A stretch of 64,000 nucleotides of DNA from Bog-473 sp963756025 (lineage in GTDB: Bacteria; Actinomycetota; Acidimicrobiia; Acidimicrobiales; RAAP-2): positions 186,001 through 250,000 of the forward strand of contig CAVWMF010000007.1 of NCBI GenBank assembly GCA_963756025.1, read 5' to 3'. The notes beneath the pieces are model-generated. The model was not told where the DNA came from and ran no database searches. It saw nothing but the letters and a program-made list of their open reading frames with translations. Shown one piece after another: positions 36,090 through 44,062 of the stretch (the stretch's first letter is position 1; the number at the start of each line of letters is the position of its first letter). The translations under genes were made by a program, and so were the position numbers.

Positions 36090-37199
36090 TCAGCGGATGA
36101 GCTCCTCCACATGGTCCAGGGCACCCCGCTCGCAAACGACCACGATCGTGCCGCCGCACCCTCCCCCACTCGAGCGCGCGCCATGGACCCCGGGCGTCGC
36201 CAACGCCGCCTCGACAATTGCCGTCGCCGCCGGGTGGCCCAGGCCCATGGCGTCATACCCAGCATGGCTGGCGCGCAGCAGGGCTCCCAACGGATCAGGA
36301 TCACCTCGTCGGAGGACGTCCAGCGCGAGGCCACTCCGGGCGTGCTCTTGGACGCCGAACAGTGCCGCGGCACGCACCGGGTAGATCATTTCCGCCTGCA
36401 CCGTGGTCATCGGGTCGCCGGTTTCGCCCCAACGTTCGAGAAACTCGCTCCCGGCGATGAACTCGGGGAGCTCGGCGGCGTGGGAAGCGGGAAGCTCGCT
36501 GACCCACGACCATGACAGGTTTTCAGACGCTTCGATGATCCGCTTCCCCATGAACGCCGCGGCGCGTGCCCGCTGGTAGGGCAGGCCACTCACGTCGTGC
36601 GCCGCTCCGCTCGGCCATCCGACGATCTCCAAACCCGGGGGCAACGTCACGGCAGGCCAGGGGGACGCCGGCCGGCACAGGATGGGCAGCAGCGCACCCG
36701 CAGACCCCACCGCGACCGCCACCTGGTCCATGACACCGCAAGGGGCACCCACCACGGAGTTCTCGGCCTCCTGACACCGCAAGGCCAGTTGCAGGGGGTC
36801 GATGCCACGTGCTCCGAGGGCGCGCGCGGTGGCCACCTCCAACGCAGCGCTTGATGCCACGCCCATGGATGCCGGCAGATCCGAGGAGATACGGAGACTG
36901 ACGCGTGGCGGCTCGATGATTCCGTACCGGACCAGGACGACAGCCACACCGATGAGGTAGTGGGTCCATCGGGGGAGGCCGTCGAGCGCCCGTCTCACCT
37001 CGTCATACTCGAGGCTCGCGAGGCTGTTGATCTCCTCGACCGAGAAAACAGCCGGTCCGACCACGAACGCGTCGCCTTCCTCCGCGACGACCTCGATCGA
37101 CTGCTGTGTCGGCACCTCGAGCACCAGCGCCCCTGAATAGTCCGCCACGCCACCCAGCAGGTCGAGGCGACCGGGCGCCCTACCGATCGTGCAACTCAT
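36090..37199 (-). CDS. galK: GHMP kinase, galactokinase-like
   Basis: A 369-residue GHMP-family sugar kinase. Motif 1 is APGRLDLLGGVADYSG from residue 8, where galactokinases have GRxNLIGEHxDY, so the usual Glu-His is Gly-Val. Motif 2 is SDLPASMGVASSAALEVA near 107 and motif 3 is SSGGGCGGTIVV near 345. It follows galT and a phosphatase gene in one operon, supporting galactose phosphorylation. The altered motif 1 resembles L-arabinokinase or glucuronokinase relatives, so arabinose is a real alternative substrate. Confidence 0.82.
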   Translation of the reverse strand: MSCTIGRAPGRLDLLGGVADYSGALVLEVPTQQSIEVVAEEGDAFVVGPAVFSVEEINSLASLEYDEVRRALDGLPRWTHYLIGVAVVLVRYGIIEPPRVSLRISSDLPASMGVASSAALEVATARALGARGIDPLQLALRCQEAENSVVGAPCGVMDQVAVAVGSAGALLPILCRPASPWPAVTLPPGLEIVGWPSGAAHDVSGLPYQRARAAAFMGKRIIEASENLSWSWVSELPASHAAELPEFIAGSEFLERWGETGDPMTTVQAEMIYPVRAAALFGVQEHARSGLALDVLRRGDPDPLGALLRASHAGYDAMGLGHPAATAIVEAALATPGVHGARSSGGGCGGTIVVVCERGALDHVEELIR

Positions 37200-38109
37200 C
37201 GACCAAATCCGCCAGCACGGGTCCGATCCACGCGGCCAGCGCCTCGTTCGCGTACCCCACCCAGGCTACGGGTGAATAGTTGTCCAACGGGGCCGTGAGC
37301 GGCTGCCCCCAGGGGTCGGTCACCACACCGCCGACCTCGGTGAGCAGGAGCGCGGTGCACACGTCATAGGGATGGCAGGCCAGGCCGTCCCCGACCTCGA
37401 GGACCAATGGACGCAGGTCGGCCACGAACCGGTCCCGGCCGCTGATGAGCTCATGGAGTTGGCCTCCGGTCGAGAGATACTCGTCATCGAAGACATGGCG
37501 ACAACCAAGGCGGCGGAAAAGCTCGGCCTCGAGCGAGGCCAGTGCCGGCTTCCCGGGCAAGAAGAACTTGGCCAACCCGCTGAAGCTGTGCTCGAGATCG
37601 GTGGCCGACGACGGCCGGAGCCTCAGCGATTCCCTGGTGCCGCTCCGCAGGTCGATCCGATCTGCCACCAGACCGGTGCCGCGCACGGCACTCAACTGGT
37701 CGACCGCACCCTGCTTCGCTGTCGGGAGTTCGGTCATCACCGCGACCGTGAGGTCGCCGAGCGCGTCCCCACTCGGCGCGGCTGCCGCCAGGCACCAGGC
37801 GGGGCGCTTGTCGTACATGAGCCCCCGCGTCCCGTCGATGGTGTCCACAATCACCGTCCACGCGGCGTCATCGCCGACGACGACCGGCTCTTCCAGGCCT
37901 TCGGACACGATCCTGACCTGGGGCCAGTGCTCGGAGAACCACCCAACGAGTGCGTCATCAGCGACACGGTCGATGGCATAGATCGTGTCGGCCACCGTCT
38001 CACCCGTCACCGTCGCCATGTCGATGTCGCGCGAGCCTACGACCAGGTCGCGGAGGAACTCGCCGAGCTCGCACAGCAACAGTCGGGCCTGATCAGCCGA
38101 GGGTGCCAC
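37180..38109 (-). CDS. Inositol monophosphatase-like phosphatase
   Basis: A 309-residue member of the lithium-sensitive phosphatase fold. The metal motif VDTIDGTRGLMY near residue 88 and VSEGLEE upstream supply the acidic cluster. The C-terminal GDGLACHPYDVCTALLLTEVGG replaces the usual W-D-x-x-A-G helix motif with H-P-Y-D. It overlaps galT by 17 and galK by 20 bases, so all three are co-translated. Its presence inside a galactose operon suggests removal of a sugar phosphate, but the substrate is not known. GTG 38109 is the likely start. Confidence 0.82.
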   Translation of the reverse strand: MAPSADQARLLLCELGEFLRDLVVGSRDIDMATVTGETVADTIYAIDRVADDALVGWFSEHWPQVRIVSEGLEEPVVVGDDAAWTVIVDTIDGTRGLMYDKRPAWCLAAAAPSGDALGDLTVAVMTELPTAKQGAVDQLSAVRGTGLVADRIDLRSGTRESLRLRPSSATDLEHSFSGLAKFFLPGKPALASLEAELFRRLGCRHVFDDEYLSTGGQLHELISGRDRFVADLRPLVLEVGDGLACHPYDVCTALLLTEVGGVVTDPWGQPLTAPLDNYSPVAWVGYANEALAAWIGPVLADLVDELHDR

Positions 38110-39076
38110 GAAGCTCCGCCGCCTTTTCGTCCGGATTGGACTCGTTCGTCATCGAACCGCCGCCGACCTCGGGACCGGCGAGATACTTGAGCAAACCAGG
38201 CGCGCGCAGCGGCGGGTGCAGTTCGATATGGAACGGATAATGGGGGTGGTCGCCCACGGGGGCCTGATGGACGGCCAGCACGTACGGCATCCGGAAACCC
38301 CACAGCGCGTCGTATCGCCGCACGACGTCGCGGAGGACCAGTCCGAGCGAACGGCAGTGATCGTCATCGAGGTCGATGAGAGAAGTCGCCGGCTCGTGCG
38401 GCAGGATGTGCACCTCATAGGCATATTGGGCGAACCATGGCACACAGGCAAAGAAATGCTCACCTTCACTGACCACTCGAGGGGCGGCGCGCTCGCGCTC
38501 GATGACGTCTTCGAGAACGGCCCGACCGGTACGTTCGAAATGATCGGCGGCCACCTCGGCTTCGCGCGCCATGGTGGCATAGACGAGCGAACCGGCGTAG
38601 ACCTGGCAATGCGGGTGTGGATTCGACGTGCCGGCGAGTGCGCCGCGATTCTCGAAGATCAGCACGTGGGCGACGCCTTCTTGGGTCTGGAGGACCCGCG
38701 ACCGCTCTCGCCACGTCGTGACGATGGCGCACATCTCCTCGTCGGTGAGATCGGCCAGCGACCGGGTTGCGTCGTTGTGATAACAGACAACCTCCGCCGT
38801 GCCGCTGGCCTTGCGGGTCCGGTACACATCGTCCCCGGCGGGGGGCTCCGGTGCATCAGGGGAGAACACTGGCAGGTCGTTCGTGAAAACGAACACCCCC
38901 CGGTAGTCGGGGTTCGTGGTGGCGATCCGCCGGCCGAGAGGGGCGAGGGCGTTGTTCTCGGGGATGGGCGGTTCCACAGGGGTGGTGATCTCGCCGATCC
39001 ACGGCCGGGCGTCTCGATGCGACGTGAAGAGGACCCACTGGCCTCGGAACGGGTGCCATCGGAGTTCCCAGGTCAC
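38093..39076 (-). CDS. galT: Galactose-1-phosphate uridylyltransferase
   Basis: A 327-residue HIT-superfamily transferase. The covalent-catalysis motif is SNPHPHCQVY near residue 153, where the usual HPHGQ reads HPHCQ. VFVFTNDLPVF and the C-terminal ELHPP segment also match GalT. It converts galactose-1-phosphate and UDP-glucose into UDP-galactose and glucose-1-phosphate. GTG 39076 is chosen because AGGATG lies upstream and a LacI-type operator sits at 39103-39116. The frame itself continues to 39166, but that would place the operator inside the coding region. Confidence 0.92.
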   Translation of the reverse strand: MTWELRWHPFRGQWVLFTSHRDARPWIGEITTPVEPPIPENNALAPLGRRIATTNPDYRGVFVFTNDLPVFSPDAPEPPAGDDVYRTRKASGTAEVVCYHNDATRSLADLTDEEMCAIVTTWRERSRVLQTQEGVAHVLIFENRGALAGTSNPHPHCQVYAGSLVYATMAREAEVAADHFERTGRAVLEDVIERERAAPRVVSEGEHFFACVPWFAQYAYEVHILPHEPATSLIDLDDDHCRSLGLVLRDVVRRYDALWGFRMPYVLAVHQAPVGDHPHYPFHIELHPPLRAPGLLKYLAGPEVGGGSMTNESNPDEKAAELRGTLG

Positions 39077-39102
39077 GGTCGGACATCCTATTGGCTTGCG
39101 GA

Positions 39103-39116
39103 TGTTACCGCTACCA
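39103..39116. promoter_or_regulatory. LacI-type operator before galT
   Basis: TGTTACCGCTACCA fits TGNTANCGNTANCA exactly and lies 27 bases upstream of the galT GTG. It shares its central TANCGCTA with the xylA operator at 32353. Confidence 0.68.
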
Positions 39117-39149
39117 TCGGGAGCGGAGGAGGACCCACCACCTCGGCCG

Positions 39150-39890
39150 TTACGACGAGCCGGCACCGCCGAGGTGGGCGGCCAGTGCGCCCTTCGTCTC
39201 GGCGCTGTTGGCCCAATCGAAGTCCCCGGTAATCTCTCGATAACGGGCCATGTCCTGCTTGATCATCGTCCGGCGGACGCGCCCGTACTGTCGAACAGGG
39301 GTCTGAGGGTTCTCGAGGATCTGTCGGGCAAGCTCCTCGGCCGCACTGATGTGGGCCCCTTCCTCGGCCAAGCGGGTGAGCATGCCACCCGCCCACGCCT
39401 CTTCGGCACCGAACATGCGACCCGTCATGGCGACATCGTTAGCGAACGCAGCATGACCCAGTCTCGGCAGGAGGGCCGGCATTGCAAGCCCGATCTTCGT
39501 CTCCGTCACCTGGAACATCGCGCTGCGTGCCGCAATCAGGTGGTCACAGAGGAGTGCCGTGGCGAGGGCATGACCGAGGCAGTAGCCGTGCACCGCAGCG
39601 ATGATCGGTTTCCACGACGTCGCATCGAGGAAGGATTCCTGTTCAGTCGCGCGGCCTGTCGTCGACCCTTCCTCCACCGATTTCTGTAGCCGCGCCTGAA
39701 GATCACCGCCGCTCGAGAAGGACCGGCCATTTCCAGACAGGATCGCGATGTTCGCGGTGTCATCGCTGTCGAGCGTGCGCAGTGCCGCGCTCAGGGCCTC
39801 GATATCCTCATCCCGCAACGCGTTGTGCTTCTCCCTCCGGTCGAACGCGATGGGGGCGATTCCCTCGCTCACTTCATAGGTGACGGTCAT
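39150..39890 (-). CDS. Enoyl-CoA hydratase/isomerase family protein
   Basis: A 246-residue crotonase-fold protein. FSSGGDLQ near residue 59 and the oxyanion segment AAVHGYCLGHALATALLCD near 98 are typical. The first catalytic Glu position reads Ala, while a Glu is kept in QVTETKIGLAMP near 128, so hydratase chemistry is not assured. It would act on an acyl-CoA intermediate of beta-oxidation. It lies upstream of galT on the same strand, but the galT operator between them indicates separate control. Confidence 0.87.
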   Translation of the reverse strand: MTVTYEVSEGIAPIAFDRREKHNALRDEDIEALSAALRTLDSDDTANIAILSGNGRSFSSGGDLQARLQKSVEEGSTTGRATEQESFLDATSWKPIIAAVHGYCLGHALATALLCDHLIAARSAMFQVTETKIGLAMPALLPRLGHAAFANDVAMTGRMFGAEEAWAGGMLTRLAEEGAHISAAEELARQILENPQTPVRQYGRVRRTMIKQDMARYREITGDFDWANSAETKGALAAHLGGAGSS

Positions 39891-40005
39891 CCGACGCTCC
39901 TCTTGGCCCTTCTGTCATGGGATGCGGCCCACAATGACCGTAGTGGAGCAGCGTGCCGCGACGGTGACGCAGGGCAACGATGAGAACATAAAATGCTGTC
40001 ACATC

Positions 40006-41619
40006 ATGATCGCAACGTCACGCCGGGCATTTCGAAGGACCGGAGTACTCACCCTGGTGATCTCGGGCCTTGCCGGGATAATCACGATGTTCGGCACGGT
40101 TCCGGCTCCCGCCGCCGACACCTCGACATCATGGACCGTTTACCATGGCGACGCCGCCGGCAGCGGTGATGCGTTGTCGGTCGCCGCGGTCGACACGACG
40201 GGTCCAGCTTGGACTTCGCCCGCGGTCGACGGTCAGCTCTTTGGGGAGCCTCTCGTCTCTTCCGGACGTGTCTACGTGGCGACCGAGAACGACACGCTCT
40301 ACGCGCTCTCTTCATCGGACGGGTCCGTTATCTGGTCGACGCACGTTGGCACACCTGTTCCAGCCGGTGACTTACCTTGTGGGGACATCAGGCCGACCGT
40401 CGGCATCACCGGGACGCCGGTCATCGACGAGAACCGGTCGGAAATTTTCGTGGTGGCCGAGGAATTGGTGAACGGGACCCCCGCCCACATGCTGATCGGA
40501 CTGAGCACCATATCGGGCAGGGTCGAGACGACACAAGATGTCGATCCGAGCGGTTCCGACCCGGCCGCCATGTTACAAAGGACGGGACTTACGCTCGATG
40601 CCGGCAACGTCGTGTTCGCCATGGGAGGCAACTACGGCGACTGCGCCAGCTATCGTGGTCGGGTCGTCGCGGTGAGCGAATCCGGGGGCACACCGAGTTT
40701 CTTCACCGTCGATGCCGCTTCGGGCGACAGCCAGGGCGCCATCTGGATGGGAGGTGCCGCTCCCGCCGTCGACACCAATGGCGACATCTGGGTCGGGGTC
40801 GGCAACGGCTCGGTCCGATCGTCCAGCCAGGCCTACGACGACAGCGATTCTGCTCTCGAATTGTCCTCCTCCTTGTCGTTGCTGCAGTACTTCGCCCCGA
40901 CGAACTGGCCGCAGAACAATGCTGACGACCTCGATATGTCAATCGCACCTGCCCTCCTCTCCGATGGTCAGGTCGTCGTGGCCGGTAAATCACGCATCGT
41001 CTACCTCCTCAACGGTTCGGATATAGGCGGCATCGGTGGGCAGCAGGCCACTCTCCCGTCGGGATGCGCCGATGACATCGACGGAGGAACCGCCGTCGTG
41101 GGCACCACGGTCTACCTTCCTTGCCTGGCTGGCATCATCGCTCTCGAGGTCACGCAGTCCCCGGCTGCTCTGCAGATCAAGTGGGACTCACGCGCCGGCG
41201 GCGGGCCACCGATCGTAGCGGGTGGGCTGATCTGGACCATCAGTCAGTCGGGCACGTTGGACGGCCTCGACGCGACCAGCGGAAAGTTACGGCAACAGGT
41301 CACGATTGGCGTTCCGGCCAATCACTTCCCGACCCCGAGCGTGGGAGACGGCTATTTGCTTGCTGCCAACGCCGAGCACGTCGTTGCCTTCAGGACGACA
41401 TCGGCCGCGACGACGGCCCCCACGACACCGAGCACCACGACACCGAGCACCACGACACCGGGCCATTCGAGCCAGCACTCAGCTGTCGCCCCCCACTCCA
41501 CTTCCGGCACCGGGACCTTGTCTCCGGGTGTCATCGCCGCCATCGTTGCCGGCGCCCTTGTGGTTCTGGGATTGAGCGCGTGGCTCGTATGGCGCCGGCG
41601 CGCTCGCCGCTCGGCCTAG
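40006..41619 (+). CDS. Secreted, membrane-anchored beta-propeller protein (PQQ-like repeats)
   Basis: A 537-residue surface protein from ATG 40006; the longer frame to 39880 has no signal-like start. The N-terminus TSRRAFRRTGVLTLVISGLAG has a twin Arg resembling a Tat signal before a hydrophobic core ending at PAPAA. The body has repeated blades such as VYVATENDTLYALSSSDGSV and PPIVAGGLIWTISQSGTL, as in PQQ-like/YVTN propellers. A Thr/Ser/Pro stalk (near 467-500) leads to a C-terminal helix and WRRRARR anchor. No quinoprotein catalytic residues are evident, so a binding or scaffold role is as likely as an enzyme. Confidence 0.82.
   Translation: MIATSRRAFRRTGVLTLVISGLAGIITMFGTVPAPAADTSTSWTVYHGDAAGSGDALSVAAVDTTGPAWTSPAVDGQLFGEPLVSSGRVYVATENDTLYALSSSDGSVIWSTHVGTPVPAGDLPCGDIRPTVGITGTPVIDENRSEIFVVAEELVNGTPAHMLIGLSTISGRVETTQDVDPSGSDPAAMLQRTGLTLDAGNVVFAMGGNYGDCASYRGRVVAVSESGGTPSFFTVDAASGDSQGAIWMGGAAPAVDTNGDIWVGVGNGSVRSSSQAYDDSDSALELSSSLSLLQYFAPTNWPQNNADDLDMSIAPALLSDGQVVVAGKSRIVYLLNGSDIGGIGGQQATLPSGCADDIDGGTAVVGTTVYLPCLAGIIALEVTQSPAALQIKWDSRAGGGPPIVAGGLIWTISQSGTLDGLDATSGKLRQQVTIGVPANHFPTPSVGDGYLLAANAEHVVAFRTTSAATTAPTTPSTTTPSTTTPGHSSQHSAVAPHSTSGTGTLSPGVIAAIVAGALVVLGLSAWLVWRRRARRSA
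41422..41460 (+). repeat. 15-bp tandem repeat encoding the Thr/Ser/Pro stalk
   Basis: The unit ACGACACCGAGCACC occurs at 41422-41436 and 41437-41451, followed by nine bases of a third copy. It encodes TTPST repeats of the beta-propeller protein stalk and remains in frame, so stalk length can vary by whole units. Confidence 0.85.
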
Positions 41620-41673
41620 CCGTCCCGCGCGGCACGCCGGGAATTCACCGAAGGTGGCGGTTGCCCCTCCGTG

Positions 41674-42450
41674 TCATCGACCGGTCCAACGAGGCTGACG
41701 CTGCTCGCCGGCGGCCTGACGACCTTCCGCGGCATCCTGCGTCCCGGCCGCCACGTGGCGCATGGTCTCGCCGAAACGAATTGCCTCCAATGGAGCCATG
41801 TGGCGGGTCCGCATCGCCATCTCCTTCATGGCCCGTTGAGCCAGAGGGGCTCCGTTGAGAAGACGACGGGCAAGCGCATGTGCCTCTTCGAGCAGAGTGT
41901 CATGAGGGACGACTCGCCAGACCAGACCCATGGCATGCGCCCGCTCCGCATCAATACGCTCCCCGGTCAGCAGCAGTTCCATGGCGTCAGCCCAGTTGAT
42001 GCGCTGGGGCAGGCGGATTGACGCCACAATGGCGGGAATCCCGAGACGCACCTCAGGCAGTCCGAACTGGGCCCGATCGCTCGCCACGACGAAGTCGCAC
42101 CAGCTGGCGAGCGTGAGCCCGTAACCCAAGCAGTAGCCGTTCACGGCCGCGATAACCGGCTTGAATATCTCCCATCCGCTTTCAAAGGAGTTCAGGGTCG
42201 GCTTCTCCCAGAACGTGCCGGCGAACGCACCCGCCGCCCCCGCTCCGTCGCGCAGGTCACCACCAGCGCAGAAAGCCCTGCCGGCACCAGTGACGATCGC
42301 AACCCACGCGTCCTCGTCGTCGCGAAAGAGCGAAAAGGCCTCGTTGAGGTCACGCCTCATTTCTGCGTTGATGGCGTTCAGAGCGTGAGGCCGGTTGTAC
42401 GTGATGGTGGCCACATGGCCATCGAGTCGGAACGTCACTGCATCTCCCAC
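41674..42450 (-). CDS. Enoyl-CoA hydratase/isomerase family protein
   Basis: A 258-residue crotonase. ITYNRPHALNAIN, FCAGGDLRD near residue 60 and AAVNGYCLGYGLTLASWCD near 100 build the oxyanion hole; the second Glu is conserved in FGLPEVRLGIPA near 128. The first catalytic Glu is replaced, so it may isomerise or hydrolyse rather than hydrate. The C-terminus is Gln/Arg-rich. It stands convergent to the beta-propeller gene, with no obvious operon partner except the unknown gene upstream. Confidence 0.88.
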   Translation of the reverse strand: MGDAVTFRLDGHVATITYNRPHALNAINAEMRRDLNEAFSLFRDDEDAWVAIVTGAGRAFCAGGDLRDGAGAAGAFAGTFWEKPTLNSFESGWEIFKPVIAAVNGYCLGYGLTLASWCDFVVASDRAQFGLPEVRLGIPAIVASIRLPQRINWADAMELLLTGERIDAERAHAMGLVWRVVPHDTLLEEAHALARRLLNGAPLAQRAMKEMAMRTRHMAPLEAIRFGETMRHVAAGTQDAAEGRQAAGEQRQPRWTGR

Positions 42451-42495
42451 AGGCCACCAGTCTGCCCGGTCGGAGGACCATCCGCAGTCCGACCT

Positions 42496-43011
42496 TTAGG
42501 ACACGAGCTGTCGCGCTTTCGTCATGAGGTCACGCACCTGGTCGACGCCGACCCGGACGGTGTCGAGCTGGCCGGCAACTTCGTCGGCCAAATCGGCGAC
42601 CCCGCAGTTTCTGAGCATGTCGGGAAGATGGTTCACGACACAGCCGAGCGAGAACTCAATCGGGTCCCCGACCGCCAACTCGTCGATGCGCACGACGACA
42701 TTCGCACCCGCTTCCTGCTGGATGTAGTGGTAGTGCGGCTCGTTCTCGAAACAGTCGAAGCGCAGGTATTCCAACCCATCGGCCGTGCCGCAGACGTGGA
42801 GCGTGGCCCCGTAGTCATCGAACTCCATGTCCTTCTCATTCCCGCCGTGATAGGTGTCCTTGATGATCTCGTTCGTCAACCTCCGGGACTCGACGACGAA
42901 CTGGACCGCCCCGGCGTCGACGGTGATGCAGTGGTCGGCGATCATCGGAATGGGCATCACGTTGTAGCGGTTGCCCCGGCGGTAGGGGGACTCTTGCCGA
43001 TCGATTGGCAT
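42496..43011 (-). CDS. Conserved-looking protein of unknown function
   Basis: A 171-residue protein that I do not recognise. AAAGGAG precedes its ATG, so it is a real gene. A central segment, FDCFENEPHYHYIQ near residue 86, holds two His and acidic residues suggestive of a metal or cupin-like site, and the C-terminal half is helical (VADLADEVAGQLDTVRVGVDQVRDLM). There is no signal peptide or membrane segment. It is followed by a crotonase gene 45 bases downstream and diverges from an SDR gene. Confidence 0.65.
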   Translation of the reverse strand: MPIDRQESPYRRGNRYNVMPIPMIADHCITVDAGAVQFVVESRRLTNEIIKDTYHGGNEKDMEFDDYGATLHVCGTADGLEYLRFDCFENEPHYHYIQQEAGANVVVRIDELAVGDPIEFSLGCVVNHLPDMLRNCGVADLADEVAGQLDTVRVGVDQVRDLMTKARQLVS

Positions 43012-43064
43012 CGTTCAGCTCCTTTGCATGACGAGCGTCTCTCGTTGTCGTGGTCAGTTTCGCA

Positions 43065-43094
43065 CACTGTCCCCCCCCGCAGCCCACGACAGTG
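43065..43094. repeat. Inverted repeat with poly-C loop in divergent promoter
   Basis: CACTGTC (43065-43071) and GACAGTG (43088-43094) are exact arms around a 16-base C-rich loop. It lies between the unknown gene at 42496 and the SDR gene at 43217 and may be an operator. Confidence 0.3.
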
Positions 43095-43216
43095 CATCGG
43101 ACCAGGCTGGGTGGGCTATTGATCCGGCGGCAACGTTGGCCCCAGCACGCCGTCGATCTGCAGAGCACAATGCACTCCTGAAGAATTCCTACTGCCATCA
43201 CCATGGAGGAGCACAC

Positions 43217-44062
43217 ATGCCCACGGCATTCGTCACAGGAGCCAGCCGAGGTATCGGAAAGGCGATCGCCGTGCATCTGGCGCGGGCCGGTTACGACATC
43301 GCCATTACCGCCCGGACCGTCCAGGACGGGGAGGGGCGTGAGCACTCGTCCACCCTGACCCGGTCCGACACGACGCCGTTGCCCGGTTCGTTGACCTCGA
43401 CGTCCAAGCTGGTGGAAGAAACCGGGGTGCGGTGCCTCGTGGTGCAGGCCGATCTGACCGACCGCGCCTCAATGATCGCGGCGGCCGACCGCGTCCTCGA
43501 GGAATGGGGTCGCGTCGATGTCCTGGTGAACAACGGCCGCTACATAGGTCCGGGCCACATGGATCGCTTCGAGGACACCCCGCTCGAGCTGCTCGACCGC
43601 CACATCGAAGCCAATGCCATGGCGCCCCTGGCCCTGGCCAAGGAGTTCATCCCCGGCATGGTGGAGCGGGGTTCGGGCACCATCGTGAACATCACCTCTG
43701 GAGCCGGCTACCACGATCCCCCGGCGGCCGCCGGAGACGGTGGGTGGGGCCTGGGCTACGCGTTCAGCAAAGGGGCCATGCACCGTATCGCCGGCATCTT
43801 GAACCTCGAACTGGCGGGTAAGGGCATCCGGGCGTACAACGTCCAGCCCGGGTTCATCGCCACGGAGCGTATGGCGCAGGACATGGGCAGCTTCGGATTC
43901 GATTCCTCTTCGGGGGCCCCGCCGGATGTCGTGGCGGCCGTGGTCACGTGGATCGTCACCGATCCGGTCGCGGCGGAGGAGCACGTGGAGCCCGACGGCC
44001 GCAACTTCGAGGCTCAGGACATTTGCAAGGAGCTCAATCTCCTGCCGGGTTGGCCGTCGTAA
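43217..44062 (+). CDS. Short-chain dehydrogenase/reductase
   Basis: A 281-residue SDR. TGASRGIGKA starts at residue 7, NNGRYIG replaces the usual NNAG, the catalytic Ser is in NITSGAG and the Tyr/Lys pair in YAFSKGA near 180. An unusual Ser/Thr-rich insertion (about residues 38-65) follows beta-2. Start ATG 43217 has GGAGGAG six bases upstream, unlike the longer frame. The end overlaps the convergent dinB end by 29 bases, so both genes share a transcription collision zone. Confidence 0.9.
   Translation: MPTAFVTGASRGIGKAIAVHLARAGYDIAITARTVQDGEGREHSSTLTRSDTTPLPGSLTSTSKLVEETGVRCLVVQADLTDRASMIAAADRVLEEWGRVDVLVNNGRYIGPGHMDRFEDTPLELLDRHIEANAMAPLALAKEFIPGMVERGSGTIVNITSGAGYHDPPAAAGDGGWGLGYAFSKGAMHRIAGILNLELAGKGIRAYNVQPGFIATERMAQDMGSFGFDSSSGAPPDVVAAVVTWIVTDPVAAEEHVEPDGRNFEAQDICKELNLLPGWPS

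Noticed and set aside
41422..41460. CRISPR-like or regulatory tandem repeat
   Set aside because: It is an in-frame coding repeat for the protein stalk, with no spacers.
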